Source: DMER64 sp964600385 (GTDB lineage: Bacteria; Bacteroidota; Bacteroidia; Bacteroidales; UBA932). Taken from it: DNA of 12,687 nt. Below, one piece after another: positions 1 to 8,289 of the stretch (positions are counted from its first letter, which is position 1; each line of letters begins with the position of its first letter). The notes below the pieces were generated by a model. The model saw only the letters and a program-made list of their open reading frames with translations, searched no databases and had not been told where the DNA came from. Where the stretch lies: NCBI GenBank assembly GCA_964600385.1, contig CAZRJC010000038.1, forward strand, positions 1 to 12,687, written 5' to 3'. The translations under genes were made by a program, and so were the position numbers.

Positions 1-734
1 ATGCCACTTTTGCTAATCTCGGTCTTGTCAACTGCAGGCCGATAAAAATCCCCGCCCCAATCAAATACAGTGGCAATTTTGAATTCACCGGCTTTCAGGG
101 CTCCTTCAAAGGTATGAATATTACCGTTACGAACCATGGGTGTGGGACTTGCAATGGCCCAGCCTGCCGGAGCAGCATCGCCAACCATGTAAAGATTTCC
201 TTCTACCCATTCAATAACTTCCGGTTCGGCCAATGATGAAAGCTTGGTGGCCTTCAGGGTAAGCTTGATGGGATTGATTTCTATTTTATAACGCCCGCTT
301 GTGCCTTTATCCATGCCAAAGAAATGGTCGCGAAGATTGCCTTCCCCGTCTTTAGCCACGGATGATTCAGCCAATTTGTTTTCTCCTTCTTTAAGATAGG
401 CATAGGCCTGACCTTCTACCATGCTTTCCAGTGCGGGAACAAGGAAATGAGTTTTATCCCACGTATTTTTATCAACTGAAAATTTGAAAAGCTTGTTTTC
501 TGCACTGCGTACAAGATCCAGTTCGTAGACGAAGATATCTTTATCGGATGTGACTGTCATAGGTAGCGGATCGGCTGAATCCCAACGGCCGTCAGCAGCG
601 GCACCCAACATGTAAACCATTTCATAATGGACTTCTACATCAATAACTTCGGGTTCTTTATCCTTGTCACAGGAAGGTAACATAAAGAGAGTTCCGGCGA
701 GGAACAACATCAACATTTTTCTAGTGTTTTTCAT
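1..734 (-). CDS. SusE/SusF-like surface glycan-binding lipoprotein (3' part outside window)
   Basis: Reading from the ATG at 734 gives 244 codons without a stop up to the window edge, so the C-terminus is missing. The N-terminus is a lipoprotein signal: MKNTRKMLMLFLAG followed by a hydrophobic stretch and lipobox LPSC with Cys22. The residues right after it (CDKDKE) are strongly charged, the type of signal that sends Bacteroidetes lipoproteins to the cell surface. Two SusE/SusF-type beta-sandwich segments are visible. One is near residues 38-115, opening with YMLGAAADGRWD. The second starts near residue 180 with LYMVGDAAPAGW and continues with an EFKIATVFDWGGDFYRP stretch, a pattern typical of starch-binding SusE/F modules. 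The gene begins 25 bp after the SusD stop and is almost certainly co-transcribed with it. Inferred role: binding glycan at the surface beside SusCD. Substrate is not proven; SusE/F-like folds also occur in loci for other glycans. Start choice is firm because of the signal peptide. Confidence 0.85.
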   Translation of the reverse strand, partial: MKNTRKMLMLFLAGTLFMLPSCDKDKEPEVIDVEVHYEMVYMLGAAADGRWDSADPLPMTVTSDKDIFVYELDLVRSAENKLFKFSVDKNTWDKTHFLVPALESMVEGQAYAYLKEGENKLAESSVAKDGEGNLRDHFFGMDKGTSGRYKIEINPIKLTLKATKLSSLAEPEVIEWVEGNLYMVGDAAPAGWAIASPTPMVRNGNIHTFEGALKAGEFKIATVFDWGGDFYRPAVDKTEISKSG

Positions 735-759
735 TTTATCAAGATTTATATGAGTAATT

Positions 760-2481
760 CTAATAGCCTGGATTTTGTTTGAGAGCCGGATTGCTGCTCA
801 GTACGTCTCTGTGAAGCGGAAATATCTCTGTATGATTATCCTTGTCCGGAGTCTTATCCCACCATGTGCCACTGCAGAATTTGTCAAAACGGATAAGATC
901 CGTACGACGGCGGCCTTCGTGGAAGAATTCTCTTCCCCATTCGTCAAGCAATTCGGCCTCAGTAAGTGTCACCGGCCCCTCCGGTGCATAAAGATATTTG
1001 GCCACTGCACTTTCAGGATAATTTCTCCGTCTGACGGTATTGAGAAGCGTTGCGGCCTCGTTCACTTTCCCCTCACGGAACCTGCACTCGGCCAAAGAAT
1101 AAATCACCTCGGCCAATCTTATTTCCACAAAATCGGATTCCATTTGTCCTTCATCGGTATCCATATAGAGAGGGTATTTTACGAAACGCCATCCCGAGCT
1201 GTGGTCTCCGTGAAGCATGTCGGAAGTACGATCTGCCGGTATCTCATCGGGACCGCATCCTTTGAAATTGCCAACGGCATCCCTTAGATACAGATCCTCA
1301 CCACCGGTGGGAGACACAACGCGCTTGGCTTTCCCGTTTTCTTCATAATCGAGGTAACCGAACAGCATCATCCCCTCACGCTTGTTATCGCCCAGATTCC
1401 TGTATAGTTTGAGCCGGTAGTCTTCGGGGTATTTTTTGAATTTTGCTGCAGGTCTGCCCAGTTCAGTAGTATAAGGTGTGCCGTCGGGAGAGAAACTCGG
1501 AGCCAGCCCGTATTTACAGTTATGGTCACCATTTCCTGCTTTCGTGTCCCCCAGGTAGTTCGCAATGGTACGGGCAGGCACTGTCCACCAGAACAAATCG
1601 CCCGAATAGACATAATGGCTGTATCCTTTTGCGGAAGGGAAGGCAAAAAGGACTTCCCGGCTGTTTTCATTATCCCAGTCGAATACCTCGTCCCATGTTT
1701 TTCCCAAAGCATAAGAGCCAAAATCACCGTTAAGAATTTGCTGGGCCAGGGCTGCACATTCGGAGTACTTGCTTTCCCCTGTCCATTTTTCGGCATTCAG
1801 ATACAGGCGCACAAGCAGCGCAGCGGCACCGGCCTTGTTCCATTGTCCCTGAACGGTTCCGTTTCCGGCAGCTCCATCTTTGGCATCGAGCAATTGAATA
1901 CATTCCCTGAGTTCTTTTTCAATAAAGTCAAACAATTCACGGGGCTGGACCTGTCCCTCGGAATTCAATGTCACATCGCGGCTTACAGCCAGAGGAACAT
2001 TTCTGTAGCTTCCCAACAGCCGGGTATAGAACCAGGCTCTCAGGGTGCGGCACTGTGCTTTCAGATTGTTATATTCATCTGCACTGAAATTGAATTTAGC
2101 GGGATCGAGCGTATTAAGATCATCCAGAACATAGTTGCACTGCATTATACCCGTAAAACAACCCTCCCATTCTGTTTTTATAAGTTCATCCTCAACGGTC
2201 CAGGTGTGGTAATGAAGCCTGCTCCAACGTCCCCCGTCTTCCCACCAGTCATCTTTTTTCCACGTTGCCACTAAATCGCCCGACATTTCTTCCAGTTGGT
2301 GACGGGACTGAACGCTCCAATAGGCATGTTCAAAAGGACGGAACGCGGCGCGGACCACATCCATCTGGGTATTGTAGTAATTCTCACTCGAGACCTGATC
2401 ATAAATGGTCTCATCCAAATTCGTACAGCCGGCCATTAGTGTAACAGCCAGTGCTGCTAACATATATCTGTAATATTTCAT
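760..2481 (-). CDS. SusD/RagB-family nutrient-binding outer-membrane lipoprotein
   Basis: A 573-residue protein of normal SusD length. The signal MKYYRYMLAALAVTLMAGC ends in a lipobox with Cys19. It is followed by the usual SusD opening (NLDETIYDQVSSENYY, residues 21-36). TPR-like helices lie at about 105-165 and 213-252 (NKAGAAALLVRLYLNAEKW). The C-terminal SusD hallmarks are present: FVEIRLAEVIYSLAECR near 451-467, a WGREFFHEGRRRTDLIRFDKF segment near 515-535, and the terminal LSSNPALKQNPGY. SusD proteins form the lid over the SusC pore and capture the oligosaccharide for TonB-dependent import. The ATG is 18 bp past the SusC stop, which makes a two-gene transcription unit. The spacer is A-rich with no Shine-Dalgarno, as is normal in this phylum. 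No frameshift or missing segment is apparent. The ligand cannot be told from sequence. Confidence 0.95.
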   Translation of the reverse strand: MKYYRYMLAALAVTLMAGCTNLDETIYDQVSSENYYNTQMDVVRAAFRPFEHAYWSVQSRHQLEEMSGDLVATWKKDDWWEDGGRWSRLHYHTWTVEDELIKTEWEGCFTGIMQCNYVLDDLNTLDPAKFNFSADEYNNLKAQCRTLRAWFYTRLLGSYRNVPLAVSRDVTLNSEGQVQPRELFDFIEKELRECIQLLDAKDGAAGNGTVQGQWNKAGAAALLVRLYLNAEKWTGESKYSECAALAQQILNGDFGSYALGKTWDEVFDWDNENSREVLFAFPSAKGYSHYVYSGDLFWWTVPARTIANYLGDTKAGNGDHNCKYGLAPSFSPDGTPYTTELGRPAAKFKKYPEDYRLKLYRNLGDNKREGMMLFGYLDYEENGKAKRVVSPTGGEDLYLRDAVGNFKGCGPDEIPADRTSDMLHGDHSSGWRFVKYPLYMDTDEGQMESDFVEIRLAEVIYSLAECRFREGKVNEAATLLNTVRRRNYPESAVAKYLYAPEGPVTLTEAELLDEWGREFFHEGRRRTDLIRFDKFCSGTWWDKTPDKDNHTEIFPLHRDVLSSNPALKQNPGY

Positions 2482-2499
2482 CTTTTCTTTGATTTAATT

Positions 2500-5445
2500 T
2501 TAGAAATCTATCTGGATTCCCGCAATTACCTGACGGCAGGACGGGTAATAATTTCTGGAACCGGAAGCCCCCGGTTGCAGGCCGTTCACCTGATACGTAG
2601 AAGGATCCACTCCGGAAAATCCGGTAATAGTCAACAGATTACGCCCGGTAAGATAGAGTCTTATCCCTTTCAGATAATTGTTGTTCATTTTGAACGTATA
2701 CCCCAGATTGAGCACATCGAGCTTGACATAATCACCCCTTTCCAGGAAATAGTCACATACAACGGGGTTTCCTTTAAACAGCTGATTTTTGGTATAGGCA
2801 GTCTTCATCACATTGCCCACTTCATCCTGGAAACCATAATAGAATTCATGAATGTTGAAAATGTCATATCCGAAAGCTCCACGGAAATAAACCGATAAAT
2901 CCCAGTCTTTATAACGGAAACTGTGTGTCATGGATGCCATGAACTTTGGCAGGCCGTTTCCTACTTCATACATATCCGCATCGGTAGCTGACATCCCGGG
3001 TATCAACTCCCCGTTCTTGTCATATACCAGCCAGTCACCCTGTTTGTTTACCCCTGCAAATTTCCACATATAGTAAGAGCCCAACCTCTTGCCGGCTTCA
3101 ATACGCTGCAGATAATGGAAGGGGAACGGATCTTCAGTGGGGGCTACATAATAGTAATCCTGTCCAATGTATTCGGCATTGGAAAATGATACAAATTCAT
3201 TATCCATGGTGGAACCGGCAAAATCAACTGTGTATCCGAAGTCACGGTTATCCACTGCCTTCCAGTTCAAATCCACTTCCAGACCGGTGTTCTTCATGGT
3301 TCCTACATTGACAAAAGTAGTTGAGAACAGATAGGGAGGAATGGGAACATTATAGTCGCCCAGCAGATCTTGTTGTGTTCTTTGATAATAGTTCACAGAG
3401 CCCGACAATTTATAGTCAAATAAAGAGAAGTCAACACCCACGTTCCAGTTTATTCCTTTTTCCCACCTCAGGTCGGGGTTTACGTTTTTGGAAGGTCCCC
3501 AGACAGTAAAAAACTTACCGTTATAGTAATAGTCACCAAATCCGGTCATTGTATTGAGGGAAAGATAACTGTTGAAGTTCTGATTTCCGGTGATCCCAAA
3601 GTCGGCACGAATCTTAAGATCATTTATCCACCGGGCGCCCTTTATCCAGGATTCCTCGCTCAAACGCCAGCCGGCAGAAACAGCGGGGAAATTGCCCCAT
3701 TTATTGTTTGCCCCGAACTTGGAAGAGCCTTCCCTGCGGAATGAAAAGGTTGCCAGGTATTTACCCATATAATCGTAATTGATCCTGCCAAAGAATGCAA
3801 TCAGTTTCGCGTCGTTCTTGAAGGAACCCATGCCTACATACCCTTCTTCACGTGCCCAGGCGCCCTGGGAAAGGTTATTGTATGTTATGCCATCATTTGG
3901 AAAATCCTTGTTCAACGCATTCAGCCCGGAATTTTGAAAATACTGGTATGAATAGCCAACCATCACCTTAAGGTTGTGGTTCCCGAATGATTTGTAATAA
4001 TTTCCCAGCCATTCAATGGAATATTGGCTGTTCTTTGTGAAATCTTTCGAGGCCTCCCCGGACCAACCCTTGCTGATGCCTTCTGTGTTTGTGGAAGGAC
4101 GAAACCAGCTGTTATAATATTGGTTCTGCTGGTCGGCAAATGTAACTTGAGTGGAAAGGTCATCGGTAATATTCATTTTTACGGTGGCGTCCCAATCAAG
4201 AAATAATATCTCGCGGTCATCCTTTACCGTCATAATTTCTTCAACAGGGTTATAACCAGCCTGCTGGCCAAAGAAACTGAAATACATGGAAGGATTTTCC
4301 GGGTCCATGATGGGCGTGGTCGGATTCGCTTCCATCGCGTTGTGGAAAACATTCCAATCGGCCTGTTTCATTTTAACAACCCGGGGCGCCACATTGGCCG
4401 AGAAGGTAAAAAGTCCGCTCTTGGTTGTATGGTTTATAGAAGCGCGCAGCCCGTATTCCATCCTCTCCGAGCGTCTGTCTATCCCTTTCGAATCGCGGAA
4501 ATCGGCGCTGACACGGTAATTCGTCTCGGCCTTTCCTCCCGATAATGTCAAAGTGTGCTGGTGCGTAAGGCCAATACGGCTCACTTCTTTCAACCAATCC
4601 ACGTTACCTCCGTAATCCACCCCACTGCCGTTAGCCACTTTATATTCACGATACTCGGCGGCATTGAGCATGTCCAGTTCCTTTATCATCATATTGGCAG
4701 AAACCTGCCCGAAATAGGAAGTGTGGATCTGGCCGTCAGATGTTCCTTTTTTAGTGGTAATCAACACTACCCCATTGCTTCCCCTCGTACCGTATATGGC
4801 CGATGCGGCACCATCTTTCAGGATGTTTATGGATTCTATATCGTTTTGATTCACATTGGACATATTGCCGCCGGGAACGCCATCTATGACGATAAGCGGT
4901 CCGAGGCCGGCAGCCCTGGATGAGATTCCGCGTATCTGGATACTTGCATTGTTATTGGGGTCGGCTGAACCGGTGTTGACAACAGACACGCCGGATACCT
5001 TTCCCTGAATCAACATGGCAGGGTCCATGGAACTGGAGGACAAAAAATCTTTTGAGGAGACATGAGCAATGGCACTTGTCAGTTCCTTCTTATCCATTGT
5101 ACCGTAACCGATTACAACGGTTTCCTTCAAATAGCGGGTATCTTCCGTCAAGGAAAAATCAATATTTGTTTTACCCTTGACAATGGCAGTTGCGTTCTTA
5201 TATCCCATCATGACAGCCTCAATTGTATCATTTACAGATACCTGAAGGGAGTATTTTCCGTTACTGTCTGTGGTTGTCCCAATGGAACTGCCCTTGATCA
5301 TTACTGTGACGCCCGTCAATACCTCATTAGAGCTTGCGTCAGTTACGACACCACTGATTTTAAGATTCTGAGCAGTGGCTGTAAGTGTGATTCCGAGAAA
5401 TACACTTATACACGTCAGAAATAATAGTTTCTTAGTAATTCCCAT
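2500..5445 (-). CDS. SusC/RagA-family TonB-dependent outer-membrane transporter
   Basis: A 981-residue SusC-type transporter, near the usual size of about 1000 residues. Signal peptide at 1-26 (ends LTATAQ). Carboxypeptidase-regulatory-like beta-sandwich at about 28-100 (ISGVVTDASSNEVLTGVTV, GTTTDSNGKYSL). The ETVVIGYGT box at about 108-116 precedes the plug domain at about 117-235, which shows QGKVSGVSV, IQIRGISS, PLIVIDGVPGG, IESINILKDGAASAIYG and GVVLITTKKG. The rest is a 22-strand barrel type sequence ending in the aromatic IQIDF. It takes up oligosaccharides delivered by SusD with energy from TonB. It has no N-terminal STN domain, so it is not obviously an anti-sigma signalling transporter; control probably comes through the SusR-type gene just upstream. 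The start gives a clean signal peptide and lies about 20 bp below a good promoter. Confidence 0.96.
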   Translation of the reverse strand: MGITKKLLFLTCISVFLGITLTATAQNLKISGVVTDASSNEVLTGVTVMIKGSSIGTTTDSNGKYSLQVSVNDTIEAVMMGYKNATAIVKGKTNIDFSLTEDTRYLKETVVIGYGTMDKKELTSAIAHVSSKDFLSSSSMDPAMLIQGKVSGVSVVNTGSADPNNNASIQIRGISSRAAGLGPLIVIDGVPGGNMSNVNQNDIESINILKDGAASAIYGTRGSNGVVLITTKKGTSDGQIHTSYFGQVSANMMIKELDMLNAAEYREYKVANGSGVDYGGNVDWLKEVSRIGLTHQHTLTLSGGKAETNYRVSADFRDSKGIDRRSERMEYGLRASINHTTKSGLFTFSANVAPRVVKMKQADWNVFHNAMEANPTTPIMDPENPSMYFSFFGQQAGYNPVEEIMTVKDDREILFLDWDATVKMNITDDLSTQVTFADQQNQYYNSWFRPSTNTEGISKGWSGEASKDFTKNSQYSIEWLGNYYKSFGNHNLKVMVGYSYQYFQNSGLNALNKDFPNDGITYNNLSQGAWAREEGYVGMGSFKNDAKLIAFFGRINYDYMGKYLATFSFRREGSSKFGANNKWGNFPAVSAGWRLSEESWIKGARWINDLKIRADFGITGNQNFNSYLSLNTMTGFGDYYYNGKFFTVWGPSKNVNPDLRWEKGINWNVGVDFSLFDYKLSGSVNYYQRTQQDLLGDYNVPIPPYLFSTTFVNVGTMKNTGLEVDLNWKAVDNRDFGYTVDFAGSTMDNEFVSFSNAEYIGQDYYYVAPTEDPFPFHYLQRIEAGKRLGSYYMWKFAGVNKQGDWLVYDKNGELIPGMSATDADMYEVGNGLPKFMASMTHSFRYKDWDLSVYFRGAFGYDIFNIHEFYYGFQDEVGNVMKTAYTKNQLFKGNPVVCDYFLERGDYVKLDVLNLGYTFKMNNNYLKGIRLYLTGRNLLTITGFSGVDPSTYQVNGLQPGASGSRNYYPSCRQVIAGIQIDF

Positions 5446-5464
5446 AGTAGTTGTTTTAGTCAGA

Positions 5465-5496
5465 CAAAACTATCCAAGTCTAAAACAACGGTCAAT
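5465..5496 (-). promoter_or_regulatory. Probable Bacteroides-type promoter of the SusC/SusD genes
   Basis: On the minus strand the bases at 5472-5465 read TAGTTTTG, a full match to the Bacteroidetes -7 element TAnnTTTG. The -33 partner is ATTG at 5496-5493, separated from it by 20 bases, within the usual spacing for the TTTG/TTG element. Transcription would start near 5457-5460, giving a leader of only about 12-15 bases before the SusC ATG. The match is by eye; start mapping has not been done. Confidence 0.65.
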
Positions 5497-5497
5497 G

Positions 5498-5518
5498 AAT
5501 TAAGATGGAAATTAAGAT
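5498..5518 (+). repeat. 9-bp direct repeat AATTAAGAT, 12 bp apart, next to the SusC promoter
   Basis: AATTAAGAT occurs at 5498-5506 and again at 5510-5518, which places the repeats directly upstream of the -33 element. The shorter core TAAGAT recurs at 5578-5583 and, inverted, at 5543-5548. The position is where an activator of the SusC promoter would be expected to bind. The spacing is close to one helical turn. Function is inferred, and low complexity of the A/T-rich spacer could account for part of it. Confidence 0.35.
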
Positions 5519-5520
5519 CT

Positions 5521-5538
5521 AAATAATTCTAATTATTT
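5521..5538. promoter_or_regulatory. 18-bp inverted repeat, candidate operator for the SusR-type regulator
   Basis: AAATAATT at 5521-5528 and AATTATTT at 5531-5538 are exact reverse complements separated by CT. The repeat lies 25 bp upstream of the -33 element of the SusC promoter and between the regulator gene and its likely target. It has no G/C in its arms and no U-tract placed as a terminator would need, so a protein-binding site is more likely than a terminator. No experimental link to the regulator exists. Confidence 0.45.
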
Positions 5539-5586
5539 GACAATCTTATTATTAGAAGGGAGGCGTGAAGGCTTATTTAAGATTGA

Positions 5587-7167
5587 TTATTTAGAAATTG
5601 CCATCACCATGGCATCGAACTGCTCTTTGGACAGAGCGGTTTTTGATTTTATTTTGTTTTTGTACACGTATATGGTGTTAACCGACAAATGCAGATAGTC
5701 CGCCACCTGGGCAGGGTCATCTATGCCGAGTCTCATCAGGGCAAATATCCTCACTTCCATGGGAAGAGCGCCGCTTTTATCCAGAGATATCCGTGCATCA
5801 TCATTCATCAGCGAATTGAATGCTTCTATGAAATTGGGGAACAGGGCAAGGAACGCCGTATCGAATGCCGTATAGATTCTCTCTCTTTCTTCCTTGATAC
5901 CAATATTATACAAAATGGCCTTTGCGTCATCGTATTGCCTGGTGGTGATTTTTCTGATGGCAGCCAGGGATTCTTTTTCCACATTATTTACAAATGAGGT
6001 GTTTCCATGCAGTGACTGCATTATGTACTGATCTTTAATCGTGCTTGTTTCCTTCAGCAAACTGTTTACCCTGGCAAGCAACTCATTTGATTTCCTTATT
6101 TCTTTGGACTTGGCTTTCAGGTTTACAAAAAGAATAAGGGTCAATACGAAAAGAATGAGAACCACAGTCCCTCCCACCATGAAAATCAAACGTTGATGAT
6201 TGACATCGGAATAACGGGACTGTTCAATGGCCGGGAAAATAGAATTGATCTCGACCATCCTCAGTCTGGAATTATAAAACTGTGCATCGCTCAACGCCAG
6301 CTGAATGTAACTATAGGCATGGATAATATCCTTTTGTGCATACATGTATTCTGCCAGCACTTTTGCCGATGTGGTTTCGTGTACACAGGACTTTATATCG
6401 TAAATGGCAGATATGGCGCGGTAATAGGTGGCTTCCTTGTCTAAATTTTTTGATTCACAGGCACTGGCCAGAATAGAAAAATGTATGGCAAGCTGATGAT
6501 CATCCAGATTGAACAGGTTAATGAGGTTTTTCCGGCCATCGATGGCCAACTCGTCCGAATACTCCTGAATAAGAGCTATTTCAAGTGAGATCCAATGATA
6601 ATTAAAAGAATAGTCCGATGCATATTCAAGGGCCCGTTTGTAGTACTCGAGAACCTTCCGGTTATATTTTTCTGTCAGATTCCTGGTTCCCTGTACATAG
6701 GAATGAAGATTCTGATAAGTGCTTGCGCACAAGACATAGAAATTGACCAGAATCTCGTCCGGCACCTCGTCTGCCTGGAAATTATTGATTATTTCTACAG
6801 CCTCGTTAAAAAATCCCACCGATTTATAACAGAACAACAAAGCAGCCTGAGCTATTGCCTCCTCGGCCCGTTTGCCCGATTTTCCCGCCAGGGATTCCAG
6901 TCTCCTGGCATACACATAAGCAGAATCATACTGGTAGAACTTGTACTCTTCAAATAGCTGATTACAGATATTGAACTCATTCGGGCGGTCCGATGATGTC
7001 TGCAACTCCTCCACCAGATTCTTTATCCGAAGCTCTTTAGGTTTACTATATTGCTCCTGCTTCTCTATGGTTTCATCCAGCTCTTTAAGTTTGGCATTGA
7101 CATCACTCTGCTGCACAGATGATTCAAAAGAAAGCACAACGGTCAAAATGGCTACAAGAAGGTACAT
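5587..7167 (-). CDS. SusR/DUF6377-type membrane-spanning transcriptional regulator with C-terminal helix-turn-helix
   Basis: A 526-residue protein. A short hydrophobic N-terminus (residues 2-13) acts as signal or anchor. Residues about 20-325 form a helical, TPR-like region expected in the periplasm. One clear membrane helix lies at about 328-349 (VGGTVVLILFVLTLILFVNL). A basic, coiled-coil-like linker (KAKSKEIRKSNELLARVNSLL) follows at about 351-371. The C-terminus at about 468-512 is a LuxR-like helix-turn-helix: GIDDPAQVADYLHLSVNTIYVYKNKIKSK. This layout is that of SusR, the inner-membrane activator of the starch utilization operon of Bacteroides thetaiotaomicron. The protein probably senses an oligosaccharide in the periplasm and activates the adjacent SusC promoter. 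The ATG is 14 bp after the stop of the preceding gene, so it is read as the third gene of that operon. No kinase or receiver domain is present, so it is not a hybrid two-component system. Confidence 0.88.
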   Translation of the reverse strand: MYLLVAILTVVLSFESSVQQSDVNAKLKELDETIEKQEQYSKPKELRIKNLVEELQTSSDRPNEFNICNQLFEEYKFYQYDSAYVYARRLESLAGKSGKRAEEAIAQAALLFCYKSVGFFNEAVEIINNFQADEVPDEILVNFYVLCASTYQNLHSYVQGTRNLTEKYNRKVLEYYKRALEYASDYSFNYHWISLEIALIQEYSDELAIDGRKNLINLFNLDDHQLAIHFSILASACESKNLDKEATYYRAISAIYDIKSCVHETTSAKVLAEYMYAQKDIIHAYSYIQLALSDAQFYNSRLRMVEINSIFPAIEQSRYSDVNHQRLIFMVGGTVVLILFVLTLILFVNLKAKSKEIRKSNELLARVNSLLKETSTIKDQYIMQSLHGNTSFVNNVEKESLAAIRKITTRQYDDAKAILYNIGIKEERERIYTAFDTAFLALFPNFIEAFNSLMNDDARISLDKSGALPMEVRIFALMRLGIDDPAQVADYLHLSVNTIYVYKNKIKSKTALSKEQFDAMVMAISK

Positions 7168-7181
7168 GGTTGGTATATTTT

Positions 7182-8282
7182 CTATTCAGTCAAAGATAGG
7201 AATTCCCTGCGAGATGGATAAACAATTGGAGCATAGTTCCAAGGGAGCATATCTCCTATTCGTTGCTTTCCCATAGAACCGGTGAAACGGATTTTATCTA
7301 CCGCATCAATATTCCCGAATGTATCGACGGAAACCCGGTCGGTCATAAATACGATATCTGAAGAGAGCCTGTTATGAGATACGACAGTAATTATCCCGAA
7401 TACCGTTGTGTCTATTGAGTTATTACGAATACGATTCAAATTTGCATCGGGCTTAATGCGGACCAGGCTGCGATTCAGCGTATCTGTAACAAAAAAATGC
7501 CTATCCGGCTCGGTCTGCCGGATGCCATTATAAATCTTAAGGTTAGCTTCTTCCAATGTGTTGGCAATAAGGTTTTTCCAAAAATATTGTCGGGATTGTG
7601 AATATTTTTCTTTCCTCCGCTTTGCAATTTTTAGATTAAACGGATTTTCGTCAATAAAAGAAGATGTGCCCCTAAATGAGAGCTGTTCTATATATAATTT
7701 ACTTAAGGTATAGCGACTATATTGAATAAAAAAGTTGTGCAAATCATACGTAACTATGTATGCTAAATAATTATTTTTGATAATAAGTGGATTATTGGAA
7801 TAAGCCGTCAACCTGCTTTTTATGGGATCGTATTTTATTACAAGATCTTCTTCATTTAGAATGGTGCAGGATTTTCCGGCTCTGCCGTCACCTAAAAATT
7901 GTTCTTTGAATGCTTTTATCTTTTGAGCCTGAGAAAATCGGTCTGCTACAATAACCGTTTCCTGCAGAGTAATCGTTTTCTGATTTAGAAAAAAAGATTT
8001 TCCACGGTAGTTAAATGGGTTATCAATGATTAAGGGTTCATAACCTAAAAGACTTAATACAAGCGATGTACTTATTTTATCTGCCTCAACAAGCCTAAAG
8101 TTTCCATCAATATCAGACGATGTAGAGACAGAAGTTCCGTTTAAATAGACAAACACTCCCGGAAGAGCCTCTTTCGAATTAGCATCATATACCTTTCCTT
8201 CAATAGTTTGCGCTTGAAGAGGGGTGAACAGGAAGAAAACAGTAATGAGTGAGAGGATATATTTCATACGCCTGACATTCAT
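7182..8282 (-). CDS. Exported carboxypeptidase-regulatory-like domain protein of unknown function
   Basis: A 366-residue protein with a signal peptide ending TPLQAQ and cleavage near residues 24-25. Residues about 26-108 are a carboxypeptidase-regulatory-like (CarboxypepD_reg) beta-sandwich: IEGKVYDANSKEALPGVFVYLNG, then SSDIDGNFRL. A short LQETVIVADR segment at 106-115 resembles the join to a TonB plug, but no plug or barrel follows. Instead residues about 118-366 form a conserved-looking region (FKEQFLGDG, CTILNEEDLVIKYDPIKSRLTAYSNNPLIIKNNYLAYIVTYDL, GTSSF) seen in a common Bacteroidetes family whose function is not known to me. The first ATG at 8282 lies 7 bp after the preceding stop; a second ATG at 8267 gives a more typical signal (MKYILSLITVFFLFT) and may be the true start. 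The 5' half is noticeably AT-rich: only 16 of 60 bases at 7681-7740 are G or C, against 33 of 60 at 2221-2280 in the SusD gene. Confidence 0.8.
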   Translation of the reverse strand: MNVRRMKYILSLITVFFLFTPLQAQTIEGKVYDANSKEALPGVFVYLNGTSVSTSSDIDGNFRLVEADKISTSLVLSLLGYEPLIIDNPFNYRGKSFFLNQKTITLQETVIVADRFSQAQKIKAFKEQFLGDGRAGKSCTILNEEDLVIKYDPIKSRLTAYSNNPLIIKNNYLAYIVTYDLHNFFIQYSRYTLSKLYIEQLSFRGTSSFIDENPFNLKIAKRRKEKYSQSRQYFWKNLIANTLEEANLKIYNGIRQTEPDRHFFVTDTLNRSLVRIKPDANLNRIRNNSIDTTVFGIITVVSHNRLSSDIVFMTDRVSVDTFGNIDAVDKIRFTGSMGKQRIGDMLPWNYAPIVYPSRREFLSLTE

Positions 8283-8289
8283 AAATTTT

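Noticed and set aside
1522..2274. Long plus-strand frame of 250 residues
   Set aside because: It lies opposite the SusD gene, whose reading is unambiguous; it has no recognisable domain or signal and is an antisense shadow.
5539..5586. Rho-independent terminator after the regulator gene
   Set aside because: No GC-rich stem with a following U-run is present on the minus strand; only A/T-rich repeats are seen.
5587..7167. Hybrid two-component system or ECF sigma/anti-sigma control
   Set aside because: There is no histidine kinase, receiver or sigma domain, and the SusC lacks an N-terminal STN domain; the layout is that of SusR.
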